Under the pieces are notes generated by a model. The model worked only from the letters and a program-made list of their open reading frames with translations, was not told the DNA's origin and ran no database searches. Of a stretch of 64,000 bases of DNA, positions 1 to 10,654 are shown piece by piece (position 1 is the first letter of the stretch; each line of letters starts with the position of its first letter). Position numbers and translations under genes: made by a program. Source of the stretch: Isoetes taiwanensis (lineage: Eukaryota; Streptophyta; Lycopodiopsida; Isoetales; Isoetaceae); contig JAJEKV010000512.1 in the NCBI GenBank assembly GCA_021234155.1, positions 62,001 to 126,000 on the forward strand, read 5' to 3'.

Positions 1-292
1 TTCCATGAATCTGTGCATCAACCGTCTCTCATGATAGCAATTTTGGAAGGGAGTTGCTTGAATTATGGAGCTCCATTTCTTCTCCATATTCATGCGACTC
101 CTTATCCCTACCAAATCAAAATGGAAATTTATTCTATAACCGGATTGACTTTGCAGGATTTTACAATATCATGTTCAAGCAGGATTTTGCAGGATTTTAA
201 GTTCTCTTGCAGTATATAGCTCTAATGGCTAGGTAGCAGCATAGAGGAAAGGGTTGTTATAAGCATGGCAAGTTCGTCTGCAGTGAGCATTA
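1..292. other. Unassigned left-edge sequence
   Basis: No gene or repeat is recognised here. The short open frame at 13-219 contains a repeated GCAGGATTTT motif near its end and resembles no protein family I know. It ends just before the TIR transposon that starts at 296. Confidence 0.4.
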
Positions 293-295
293 CAA

Positions 296-590
296 GGGCC
301 ATTTCCCACTCGCCATTAAGTTAAGTTAATTTAACCAGTTGGTTATCTTTTAACTTAACCGAAAAGAGATTATGCTTTCCCATTAAGGTCGTTAAGTTAA
401 GACTAACTTAACGGATTATGAAGATATACATTCCCACTAGACTTAACCTAACATTTACAATGAGTTGATGTTTCACACTAGTAGTTAAAAGGCTTTGTTA
501 GGTTAGAGATAACTAAGTCCATTTCCCACTTTAGTGAAGAGATGCCATTAAGTTAAAGATATCTAAGGTATTTCTTAGTTGTTGAAACCA
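296..590. repeat. Left subterminal TTAAGTTA-rich block
   Basis: Contains many direct and inverted copies of TTAAGTTA/TAACTTAA. The terminal phrase CCATTTCCCACT recurs internally near 520. It mirrors the block at 3240-3522. Confidence 0.65.
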
Positions 591-857
591 ACAATCCATG
601 AAGAGATACAAGGTTTATTTTCGATCTCTTCTCTTTCTATATTTTCGATATTCTTTATCTGTCTCTATTTTTTCTCTCTCTGTATTTCTCTACTTTAACT
701 GTCTCTATTTTTTCTCTCTTTGTATTTCTCTATTTTTTAACCTTAATTTGGATGTCCCATTATTTTTAGTGGGTGTCACATTTATCTTGGCATTGGAAAA
801 ACCGTAGGTACACGCTCCCTAAAAATAATCTAAGAAATGTTTCCACTATCGAAAAAA

Positions 858-1053
858 CACTACTACAAAAATAGGTAGAAATGGCACAAAAGTGACATTT
901 ATGCTCCGCCTTTTTACGGGGCATAAACGTCACTTTTGTGCCATTTATGACGTTTGTGCTCCCCAAATGGCACAAAAGTGACGTTTATGCCCCGTAAAAG
1001 GGCGGAGCATAAATGTCATTTTTGTGCCATTTCTACCTATTTTTGTAGTAGTG
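858..1053. mobile_element. CACTA (En/Spm)-type MITE, 196 bp
   Basis: Starts CACTACTACAAAAATAGG and ends with the exact reverse complement. It is flanked by AAA on both sides (855-857, 1054-1056), fitting the 3-bp TSD of CACTA elements. The inverted repeats run almost the full length, including AAATGGCACAAAAGTGAC, so the element could fold into one long hairpin. The CACTACTACAAAAA terminus is the known plant CACTA end. It shares the AAATGGCAC subterminal motif with the CACTA end at 3657. There is no coding capacity. Confidence 0.88.
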
Positions 1054-1380
1054 AAAGAACTACAAATTCTAGTCATTAGATGTTCAAATATGCCCAAAAT
1101 ATGCTCTAAGGTGCGAAAACTACCCTAGATTCAATTCGATTCTAATGAATTGTCCCTTGAGCGGAGGAAATCCAAAAAGCTTTTGATCCTCAAGCTACTC
1201 TAGCTGTTCAAAGAGATGAAATAAGCCATTTTCATATAAAAAAATAATAATAATAACCTAACTAGACTAGAAATGATGCCCAGCGTTGCTGGGCATAAGC
1301 TATGTAAATGATACACTATACCAATGAGAGAATAATCCAAAAGTACATCATTGTTACACACGCCACTATTTTCTGTACCC
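1054..1380. other. Non-coding transposon interior
   Basis: AT-rich interior of the 296-3522 element with a short AATAATAATAA run near 1244. No gene or RNA is recognised. Confidence 0.5.
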
Positions 1381-3070
1381 TTTGCCATTTGCTCTATATC
1401 CCGTTTTTACCCTTTTCCTTTTCCCCTTTCCATATTTTTCTTACACTTTTTTTTTCCTTCTTTTCCTTTTTCCTTTGTTCCACACATCCCCCCACAACCC
1501 CTCCCCGGCCCCGCTTCCCTTCCCTTTTCCCTTTCTCTTTTCTTTATGGACTTTTTCTTTCTCCTTTCCTCCTTTTCCTTTTCCCTCATGCCCTTTTTCC
1601 CTTTCCTCATGCTTTCCCTTTCCCTTTCCCTTTCCCTTTTCCTATGCCACATTTTTTCTCGTGTGGCGCAATTCTTTTTTTCCCCACCCTTTCCCTCTTC
1701 CCCCTTTTTTTCCCTTTTTCCCTTTTTCATGCTCTTTTTTTCACTTCTTTTTCCCCTTTCTTCACCCGTTCCCTCTTTCAAGTTCTCCCTTGCCCATTCC
1801 TCCTTCCATTCTCCCCCTTTCCCAGGTTCCTTTCCCCCCTCCCTTTTTCTTTCCTTTCCCTTTCGCTTTTCACATGCCCTTTTCCTTTTCCTTTCCTTTC
1901 TCTTCACCTTTTTCTTGATCCCCTTTTTCCCTATCCTTTTCCTCCTTTCTCCAAACTTTCCCTCTTCCCCTTTTTCGTTCCTTTTTCTTTCTTTTCTTTC
2001 TTTTTTCCTTATGCTTTCTCTTCTCCCATGCCATTTTTCCCTTCCATTTCCCCTTTCCTCACCCTCTCTTCTCCTTTTTTCGATGGTGTTTTTTCACTTT
2101 CCTTTTTCACTCTCTTCACCCTTTACCTCTTCCCCCTTTTCCCTTGCCCTTTCCCCTTCCTTTTTCACCTTTTCCTTTACCTCTTTCTCCTAGGTTCTCT
2201 TTCCCTGTTTTCCCTTCATTTTGTTTTTTCCCTTTTCTTTTCTTTTTTCCATGCCCTTCTCCCTCCTTTTACATTTCCTCTTTTTTCTCTTTTCCTTTTC
2301 TTCCTTTTCCACCCTTGCCCTCTTAAGCCTTTCTTTCTTGAAGGTTTTTTTCCCTTCCCTTTCCCCCTCTTTTTTTAATTCCCTTTCCCTTTACCTTTTC
2401 CCAAACCACTTTGCCCTTCTATTTTCTCCTTTCCTCGCCCTTTCTTTCTTCCCTTTTTCCCATGTCATTTTTCGCTTCTCCTTTTTCCTTTCTCTTTTTC
2501 TTTATTCCCCGTGTCTTTTTTCCATTTTCTCATCCCTTTTCCTTTCCCCCTTTTTCCTTTTCCATTTCCCTTTTTCCCTTTCCCTGTCCTCTTTCCTCAC
2601 CTTTTCCCCCTAACCTTTTTTCCATCCTTTTATCGATGTCCTTTTTGCTTCTCTTTTCCTCTTTCTTCACCCCTTTTCTCTTCCCCTTTTTCCCGTGCCC
2701 TTTCCCCATTCTTTTTTTCCTTTTTTCTTGTGCCTTTTTTCCATGTTCCCTATTCTTCTTTGCCCCACTTTTTCTTTTTCGTCCCCTCCTTCTTCCCATC
2801 ATTTTCCTGTTCCCCTTTTCCCTTACCTTTCCTTTCCCCACAATTTCCTTCTTCCCTTTTTCTCAGTCAGTGCCCTTTTTCCCTTCCCTTTCCCCCTCTT
2901 TTTTCTATTCCTTTTCTTTTTTCCCATGCCATTTTACCTTCCCTTTTCCCCGTTCATTGCCCTTTTCTTCTTCCCCTTTTTTCCATGCCCTTTTTATCTT
3001 TCCCTTTTCTCTTCTTTTTTTTTTCCTTTTACCTGTGCCTTTCCTCCCCTTTCCTTTCCTTTTCCCCTTA
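1381..3070. repeat. Polypyrimidine tract, about 1.7 kb, degenerate tandem repeat
   Basis: The plus strand is almost entirely C and T, with runs such as CCCTTTTTCCCTTT punctuated by ATGCCC. A loosely repeated phrase (TTCTTCACCC, then TCTTCCCCC, then ATGCCCTTTTTCC) recurs at about 100-bp scale, for example near 1750, 2110 and 2670. This strand asymmetry has the base composition that can form intramolecular triplex (H-DNA). The large open frames across it (up to 356 codons of F, P, L and S) follow from composition and I do not call them genes. Confidence 0.9.
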
Positions 3071-3146
3071 AGAGATCAAATCATGACGAATCACAGTGGT
3101 GGAAGGTCGTGAAATAAATCTTGGCCTTCAAATTCAATGAGATGAT

Positions 3147-3222
3147 CTTAGCCATTCAAATTAGGGCTTGATCCATTCAATACGATATAACATGGGCTTG
3201 ATCCATTCAATACGATATAACA
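3147..3222. repeat. Short direct duplication
   Basis: The phrase GGGCTTGATCCATTCAATAC followed by GATATAACAT occurs twice in succession, about 36 bp apart, inside the TIR transposon. Confidence 0.6.
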
Positions 3223-3239
3223 TTATAATATAAGATTGT

Positions 3240-3522
3240 TACCCCTTTCTCACTTAACAGTTAGGTTAAGTTAGTTCTTAACCGAGTTAAGTGTACCTTT
3301 CCTAGGCCACTTAACTTCTAGTTTAAAATAAGGGGTCTAGTTAAAGTTTTAACTTAACTTAACTTAACTATTATCAGTATGAAAGTGACCTGGTTAAGTT
3401 AATCATAGTTAAAATTTAACCAAGTCCTAACCTAACTGGTAGTAACTTAAATGCTAGTGTGAAAGCAAGTTTCCGTTATTTACCCTATTTAACCTAACCT
3501 AACTGCCAGTGGGAATTGACCC
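3240..3522. repeat. Right subterminal TTAACTTA-rich block
   Basis: Dense TTAACTTAAC/GTTAGGTTAAG motifs in both orientations, ending in the right terminal inverted repeat. Partner of the block at 296-590. Confidence 0.65.
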
Positions 3523-3656
3523 CAATTTAAATATGCAGCTACATTTTGTGTTGCCGTAAATTATGAGTAGATAAGTGAATTCATATAATTGCTTTGTAGA
3601 TGTTCAGGTAACATTCATATGAAGTAAACCTCCTTGTTGTAGAGATGGAATCAAAT

Positions 3657-3995
3657 CACTACTACAAAAATGAGCACAAATGGCACAAACAAATGACACA
3701 TTTTCATGAATTTGCCATTTGGGCCGTTGTAATTGGCAAATGAACAAACGTGACAAGTATATGCCATTTAAGTGACAACTATTTTGCCATTTGTTGGTCA
3801 TATAAATGGCACATATATTGGTGTCATTTATGTGCCATTTATTTTGACCTGCATAAATGACATATTAGTAAGTGTCATGCATGTGCCTTAGAAGTGTGTG
3901 CATATTTTTGGCATTTGTGTTGGAATAAATGTCACTTGTAGAAGTGACTTATATTTGCGGTTCAAGTGTGGTTAGTGTTTTGCCATTTAATACAC
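3657..3995 (+). mobile_element. CACTA transposon left terminus with subterminal repeats
   Basis: Begins CACTACTACAAAAATGAGCA. The next 330 bp hold many copies of AAATGGCAC/TGCCATTT in both orientations, as expected for CACTA subterminal repeats. No matching right terminus is seen downstream in the window, so the element is truncated or has one end only. The shared termini and AAATGGCAC motif suggest the MITE at 858-1053 belongs to the same family. Confidence 0.75.
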
Positions 3996-4516
3996 GGCGT
4001 TTTTGTGGGCTTTGCAGGTTTTTGAGATTTAGCATTGGCTATAATATGACGACATCCGATATTTACGTGGTTGGGAAGATATAATGTATAACTATTTGCA
4101 TGGACCTAATGATTAACTTAATTTCTGGAATAGGCTACTTAGAATTATGTAAACTCTATCATAAGCATATACGTGGGTATAAGCTTAATCTAGGTAGTCA
4201 AATTATGGTGTCCCAAATGTATATTCATAATAAGATTATTATTTTTGATATTTACATGGTCCCAAATTTATTTGTAGGATTACTATTTTCATAAAACTAA
4301 GAAGCTATAATGTGGCTGAAATCACAAACCGTATCTTTATAACCTAGGTATTCATATCAGCATACCGTATAAGTTGATGGTGGCACCTTGATTCCAAACG
4401 CGAGCATCTAGGGTTTCAGATGTTTTCTATTGTGGTGACGGGTTTTGTGGAGGTGGCCAGGGCCCTGCCGCAGTTGCATGTCCGGCCATAGCCATAATCA
4501 TGTTTCTGGTGTTCTG
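3996..4516. other. Unassigned AT-rich sequence
   Basis: May be interior of the truncated CACTA element. The frame at 4100-4294 (64 codons) matches nothing I recognise. Confidence 0.35.
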
Positions 4517-5676
4517 CTGCAGGCTTAAGCCATGCTCCTTAAGGCATACCATAGCAGGATTGGCAACCACAGGGCTCTAGTCGCTTCTTCTGCAGTGTTT
4601 CAGTAAGAAATGAGGTTTCCACAGAGGAAAACCCTATTAGGGCCCGACTTTTGTTATTCCGGCTGGGCTTGTCTTGAACAATGGAGCAAGGTCGATTTCG
4701 CGACTAAGCCTGGGTGATTCTTACATTTTCTTGTGTGTTTTTTTAGGGTATGTTTGTTCTGCTGTCGGTGTTGCTGTGTTTTTTGTTGTGTATCTATTTA
4801 TTTTGCTCTGTCTTCTGGTGAAACAAAGAGGTTCAATTCCTTTGAAGAAATAGAAGCAAGAAAGGTTTGCTGTGAGAAGTTCAGTTTGCTATATCGCATG
4901 CTTGTTGTGCTATATGTTGAGAATGATGACCATTGGATTTGTATTTTTAATTGCCCCCTTACAAATTGGGTCAACATGGGGCTGTTTGACCCCATCTTGA
5001 CTTTATCAGACTGATCATATGGATGCATAGGGAATATTCGCCCCAAATTGTGCTATGAGCTAATGGCCACGAAAAATCAAAACACGAATCTGCAGGCTTG
5101 AGCCACTTTCCTTAGGGAAGTACCATAGCAGGATCAACGACAACAGGGCTCTAGCCACTTCTTTTGCAGTGTTTCGGTAAGAAATGAGGCTTCCACAAAG
5201 GAAAACCCTGTTATGGCCTGGCCTTGTTAGTTCCGGCAGGCTTCTCACTGAGCAATGGAGCAAGGTCGATTTGCAGCCAAGCCTGAATTGATTCTTCTGT
5301 TTCTTGTGCGTTTTTTTAGGATATGTTTGCTCTGTTATCGGTGTTGCTCTGTTTTCTCTTGTGCATGTATTTCTTTTGCTCTGACTTCTGGTGAAATACA
5401 GAGGTTCAATTCCTCTGAAGAAATAGAAGCAAGAAAGGTTTGCTGTGAGAAGTTCCATTTGCTATATATTGTATGCTTCTTGTATTGTACGTTTGATGTG
5501 AGAATGATAACCATTGGATTTGTATTTTTAATTGCCCCCTTACAAATCAGGTCAACATGGGACTGTTTGACCCCATCTTGACTTTGAGCGGACGGATCAT
5601 ATATGGATGCATAGGGAATATTCCCCAAATTGTGGTATGATCTAATGGTCACGAAAAGTCAAAACACACCCCGAAT
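4517..5676. repeat. 573-bp tandem duplication, two copies
   Basis: Copy 1 (4517-5089) and copy 2 (5090 to about 5676) align from CTGCAGGCTT to the CACGAAAA(A/G)TCAAAACAC phrase at their ends. Shared landmarks are GTTTC(A/G)GTAAGAAATGAGG, TTTGCTGTGAGAAGTTC and CATGGATGCATAGGGAATATTC-like sequence. Both have a plus-strand open frame (4733-5014 and 5255-5581) that share the peptide EEIEARKVCCEKF and then diverge by frameshifts. The product is not recognised. The duplication is moderately diverged, so it is not recent. Confidence 0.8.
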
Positions 5677-5688
5677 GATATTCTATAT

Positions 5689-6778
5689 TCCTATATTATA
5701 ATGTTATCCAGTGTTGTATCATGCCCTAGATCGGACGGCCCACGTTCGTTTGGCCCATTCCACGGTCAGAATGCTTTAACAAAAAAAAAAAAGCTTGCAT
5801 TGGCTATGGCCCGTTTTCTCTCACGCTAGGGTTTTTTTTGTTGGTGGTCGAGATATGAGGAGCCAGGAATTCCGCTATGCTCTGCCTCATGCCCTGAGAT
5901 CTAGGAGGAGAGAAGAACAGAAGCCTGAATATATTCTAGTTTTGAACTTGGGTATGGATGCTGATAAGCTTTCTTCTTAGAGCTCTTTTAGTTTCCGCTC
6001 CAAAATTTTCTGTCTTCCTCTGTTCTCGGTTTTGCCCATGGCAATCTACACGAAGGTGCTCCTGCTCTTGGTTCTGCTATGAGTTTTTCTCTTGCCAATA
6101 TGGCTATCAGAGACTGCCGGAACTCCTTCAAAACTCAAACGAAGGTAAGATTTATTTAAAACGGCCTCTTGGGCCTGACTTCGGCATAATACAGGCTGGA
6201 GCTTGAAGCAATGGCGACGTTTTCCATCACAGATGGAGCAGATCTGGTGAGACCTCATTTGCTTCATTAACCCAAATGACTGTACTTTCTTAGTTCATTC
6301 TTTGTTTGTTGTTCATTCTTTGATTTAATATAGATCCGAATGTGAGCTACTTGAATGGTTTGAAAACATCTAAGGGTAATTCAGAGAAACGTTAGAACCT
6401 AGAATCGTCATCATGTAATCCATTTGCATGGTGAGAACCGTCATGGTGAGCCATTCGTTTGCATCAGCTAGGGTATTCGATTATTTTAATCCCTTTAGAT
6501 ACATAAACGTGGAAGATCCTTTGTGAAATGCAACCATCAAGAAAAGAAAATAACTCTGATGGTGTCCGGATAGAGCTGCATGAAGGCTTTCCCGTGGGCA
6601 TAAGTACTTTGCTTATGAAACAAACTTTCATTGCAGGTTTCAATCAAGCTTCCAATAGAGCTCCCCATTGAGTTAGCTCCAGAAAAAAAGCACAATAACT
6701 TATGCGGTAGATATCTTTTTTGCAGTAGATATCTTTTCTGAAGAGTGTCAGTATAATTTCCTATGTTACACCATCTAA
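5689..6778 (+). mobile_element. Helitron-like start 1 with possible captured gene sequence
   Basis: Begins TCCTATATTATAATGTT, a phrase also found at 6779 and 15,644, followed each time by a GGCCCA-rich stretch. Plant Helitrons start with TC and often carry such AT-rich 5' ends. Downstream are GCCCA boxes near 5738 and 5756, the phrase CTAGGGTTTT and intron-like pieces, resembling a captured plant promoter and first exon. No Rep/helicase gene and no convincing 3' end were found. The right limit is arbitrary (start of the next copy). Confidence 0.35.
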
Positions 6779-7100
6779 TCCTATATTATAATGTTTTACC
6801 ACGACATCAGATGGCCCAGATTAGTTTGCAAAAAGTCCAGCCTTGCTATGGCGATGCTGCTTTTCCTCTGCTGTTGCAGGCTTTCAACCCATAGTCCATA
6901 GTAATTTGGTGAGTCAAGGCCAGTCTCCTGTTATTTTTCTTCAATTTGGCACCGCGATAGATATAACGATAATGATTGTGATCATGGAAGCAAGCACGGT
7001 GAATGATTAAAGTGGATTCTCCTTTTGTAGCTTCAAAATGTAAAAGCAATGCAGTAGAGCTTCATCCGGCAGCAGGTCCAGGCGCAGAGCTAGACAAGTA
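6779..7100 (+). mobile_element. Helitron-like start 2
   Basis: TCCTATATTATAATGTTTT after an A, then CAGATGGCCCAGATT, similar to the starts at 5689 and 15,644. The right limit is unknown. No coding region is recognised. Confidence 0.35.
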
Positions 7101-8020
7101 TGCAGTTCAATGATTATATTCTGCATTGTATTCTTCTGTCAATTTACCTCTTATTCTTCACTCTCATACCTTTCTCTATTTGCAGGAATGCTATGGAATT
7201 GATGATTTGGGCATATCATCTCATGCAGCCATTTTGTTGAGTTGCTTGATTGTTTCTTTGCCAACAACGTTATCAGTCTTAGTGTTATAGTGACGTTTCT
7301 GTACCATCCATTGTGATGTGTTGATCCTCACTCAGTATCTCCTAATAGAAAAACACATAAAACAGAGATATTTATACACCCACAACATGTGCGATGAAGG
7401 TTGAACGGCCATATATTCTGAGCATAAATAGAAAAAAGTCCAATCTCTTTCAGAACTGTCATGATTCTGTTGAGGCAAGTTTCAAGCAATTGGAGTCCTT
7501 GCAAGAACATGTACAAATATTTTGATGGCTGATACCTTGAATGCACCTTGAATGCTTCTTGCTTCGACTCACAACTTGCAAAGCATATCTCAAACAAGCA
7601 GATATTGGTATAGCAATAGGTTTTGGTATAGTTGGTGTTTGAGACATTATGTGTTATTGGCAGAGAGCTTTGAACATGGTAGACAATAAATTTGCAACCA
7701 TTGTAGCTATTGTAGCTGGCATTTTCATTTGGGATTTGCCATTTTAAAGGTCTAAATGTTCACCTTTATATACAATGCATAATATAAAAGATGGCACTGA
7801 TTTCTTTAAGGAAAAGAGAAAACGATGGTGGATGACGTAAGGCAGATGTGGACAAGCAAAACTTCACATTGTGCATAGCCGATATTCCTTATGGCTTCAG
7901 AATTAAAGATAGCGCCTTCAAATATTGCTTCATATTCGATAGCTACCAACTACCAATTGTGTATAGAACAAACAATGGAGAGCAAAAATATGGGATAACG
8001 TGAGGGGTAATATTCGGTGC
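7101..8020. other. Unassigned intron-like AT-rich sequence
   Basis: No feature is supported. Short frames at 7328-7647 on the minus strand overlap each other and look like chance frames. Confidence 0.4.
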
Positions 8021-8112
8021 AATAATGCTATTATCACACAATGATTTATAGTTTATCTCAAGCTACAATAATGCTATTATCACACAATGATTTATAGTTT
8101 ATCTCAAGCTAC
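8021..8112. repeat. 46-bp perfect tandem duplication
   Basis: Two identical consecutive 46-bp copies beginning AATAATGCTATTATCACACA (8021-8066 and 8067-8112). Confidence 0.95.
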
Positions 8113-8284
8113 TAAAGGATCACAAGAACGTTGCAAAAAGAAATGAATCCAACAAGACAACATTTACACACTCACCCCGGTTTTTGGTCCACTGTTGAAA
8201 ACATCAGTTTTGGTAGGTCTACATGTCCTGTTTTCAAAGAATCCTACATGTGGATTTGTGGAGGTATGGTTTTTGTGGAGGTAT

Positions 8285-8562
8285 GGTTTGGGTGCATATT
8301 CACACGAGGGGGGTTACTCGGGCATCGAGAATTTGTCGGATAGGCATATTTGCCCTATATTCCTTGATCCGGACCGTTACATAGCGATCCTCGTTTGTGG
8401 GGTATACATGTACAAGTTTTTGTATACTGTATATTGAGTTTTGCAAAATACTATAAGGTTTAAGGGAATGTACTTAATGGTGTTAATTTTGTACATGTAT
8501 TGTAAGTTTTTAGGGGCTCTCGCTGCCCTACGTAACCCCCCGTGTGAATATGCACCCAAACC
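8285..8562. mobile_element. MITE-like element with inverted repeats of about 40 bp
   Basis: The left end GGTTTGGGTGCATATTCACA is matched by its exact reverse complement at the right end. The similarity continues for about 40 bp (GGGGGGTTAC, GGGCA, CGAGA). The interior of about 190 bp is AT-rich and non-coding. No clear target-site duplication is visible, so the family is not assigned. Confidence 0.75.
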
Positions 8563-9717
8563 AAAGGGGGTTTTAGGGGGATGTTAATTTAAATGTATTG
8601 GATGTAATGGTTTGTGTTAATTAATGTTGATTGTAGTGATGTGTTGGTTGTTATTATGCTATATATTACTAAAAAAAATTTGGGCCCTTCGGGCCCTAAT
8701 AAAGGCCTTTGGGCATTAAGGATGGCATAACTTCACGTACCAACTTTACAAACACTTATGCATGTAATACCACGAGAAACACTTGTAATCTAATTACACC
8801 ACAAACTCTCTGCATTTTATAGTGAGGATGAACAACCCAAAATTGACCAAATGCAGCAAATTTATTTACCATTTATGTTCCTGCGAAATAAAATTGAATC
8901 AAATAAAAGCTTTTGACATTGATATGCTCTACAATAATGTTTTATTCACAAACCATTGCATGAACATCAGCGTTATCTCCGGTAAGTAACAATTGGTGAG
9001 GTTCATAAAGAACCGTAATACTCTCACGGGTTGCACGGCTTTGGTTTAACAAGTGAAGAGAATCAGCCCCGGTTTGGTGATGTGGAGTAGGTTTCCGTGA
9101 ATTGGTCGGTGAAGCAAGATCAAGGGTAGAGGTTTTGAAGCAAGCTTGCTCGTTGGCGTTCCACATATTGTTACTTCCAAATAAGCTATTCCTCTTTCAC
9201 AATGAAACTATTGTTTAGCAATCCATGTGATTTTGGATGGTCCATCTCTAGCTTATAGATAATGCATGATTCACTTTCTGGTTCGATTAAAGTTCGAAAC
9301 CTACAATATAAATGCATTCTTGTGGCCACTGTTTGACTAATCTGCATGATTCAGAAAAGGGCGTGGAATAATCCGCATGTTGTGTGCACAAGAATCCGTT
9401 TGTTGATTGAAGCTAAATGCTGGCTGCTATGAACAATCCGACAGGCTAGGAATATCCAAGAGTTGAAAGCAAACAGAGGGCCTAAACTCTAAACTCTTTT
9501 TGAATCTGCAGCAAATCTTAGAATAGCTAAAGGGAAGGAGACAAAGGCGAGTTTTGCAGCACTACATTGTAGAACTAGGAAAACAATACCTTGTAAAAAA
9601 AACCGTTATGCTAACTGAAGAAACATTAAAAAACAAATACCTTTGTAAGTGTGAGCAAAAAATCCACATCGTGGTAGCAAAAATCCACTCCAGCAACAAG
9701 AATCCAAGAGGGCAAGT
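8563..9717. other. Unassigned AT-rich sequence
   Basis: Nothing coding is recognised. A small GC hairpin GGGCCCTTCGGGCCC lies at about 8682-8696 and is followed by TAAT. Confidence 0.4.
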
Positions 9718-9850
9718 ACACATGCGCATGCACACATGCACACACGCACACACATGAACTTGCACTTGCACTTGCACATGCACAGTACACATGCACATGC
9801 ATACACACGCACATGCACGTGCACATGCACATGCATACACATGCGCAGTG
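9718..9850. repeat. Alternating CA/TG-rich microsatellite
   Basis: About 130 bp made almost wholly of CACATGCACATGCA-type alternating purine-pyrimidine dinucleotides. Such sequence can adopt Z-DNA. Cysteine- or histidine-rich open frames over it are composition artefacts. Confidence 0.9.
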
Positions 9851-10094
9851 TTCATGCACAAAGACATGCAGAGAAAGACAACAACCCTCGGATTGTTCCA
9901 ACCAACGAAAATCAACGGCCCATAAAGGGTGCACTCTAGAAATACTATTTAGTACACCTCAACGAATACAACAATGAAATCATAGAAAAACCATGTGAAA
10001 AAACGTATAAAAATCTAAAAGTAACCCCCTGTTATTATGCTAGATATTGGTGTTCTTTTTTCAGTGGACTAAAACATCCACTGTTGTTTTGTAG
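9851..10094. other. Unassigned spacer
   Basis: AT-rich sequence between the CA/TG tract and the next tandem repeat; nothing recognised. Confidence 0.3.
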
Positions 10095-10480
10095 TTTCTT
10101 CTATTGTGACATGTCATTTTATAATACAATCCACTGTAGGAAAGAATACTTGAATTTCTACATGTCTAATAATTCTATTGTCACATGTCTTTATAGATGT
10201 AGGAAACAATATTTGATTCTCTACATGTCCTATACTTCTATTCACATGTCTTTATAGTAGTAGGACAGAGTACTTTATTTGCTAAGGCATTGTAGAAAAG
10301 AATACATGAATTACGACACGTGTAATACTTCTCTTGTCACATGTCTTTATAGAAGTAGGAAAGAATACTTGATTCTCTACATGTCCTATCCTTCCATATC
10401 CGGGGTCTTTATAGTGGTCGGATAGAGTACTTGATTTGCTACATGTGATGCACGTGCACGATCACATGTCCTTATACTAG
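10095..10480. repeat. Degenerate tandem repeat, about 65-70-bp unit
   Basis: Recurring phrases TTGTCACATGTCTTTATAG, GTAGGAAAGAATACTTGA and TCTACATGTCCTA appear in the same order about five times, with substitutions and small indels. Confidence 0.7.
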
Positions 10481-10654
10481 TATTCCATGTAAGACAAGTT
10501 ACTTCAACTACTTCAATTACTTAACACCTATTTTTGCATAACAAAAAGAATTTGATTTGTATTCCTTGAGCGGGTGCAGGACCGGTGCAAAAATGCAACA
10601 TCTCATCTATTGTCCCTTTACCCCTCATGCTTATAGAAAACTAGAATGCAAAGG

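Larger units (their letters stand above)
296..3522. mobile_element. Non-autonomous TIR DNA transposon, 3.2 kb, 3-bp TSD
   Basis: The left end reads GGGCCATTTCCCACT and the right end AGTGGGAATTGACCC, an inverted repeat matching at 13 of 15 positions. Both ends are flanked by CAA (293-295 and 3523-3525), a plausible 3-bp target-site duplication. The subterminal 250-300 bp on each side are packed with TTAAGTTA/TAACTTAA motifs in both orientations, typical of transposase-binding subterminal repeats. The interior has no transposase. It holds a 196-bp CACTA-type MITE and a long polypyrimidine tract. A 3-bp TSD is known for PIF/Harbinger and CACTA elements, but the termini are not CACTA and the TSD is not TWA, so the superfamily stays open. 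Confidence 0.7.

Noticed and set aside
1308-3117. Several long open frames rich in F, P, L and S (up to 356 codons), and a K/E/R-rich frame on the other strand
   Set aside because: They follow directly from an almost pure C/T strand, overlap in all frames, and show no domain.
8677-8700. GGGCCCTTCGGGCCC hairpin followed by TAAT as a Helitron 3' end
   Set aside because: The hairpin abuts the CTAA instead of lying about 10 bp upstream, and it cannot be linked to either upstream Helitron-like start.
9554-9939. Cys/His-rich frames that look like small secreted peptides
   Set aside because: They come from the CA/TG dinucleotide tract on both strands.
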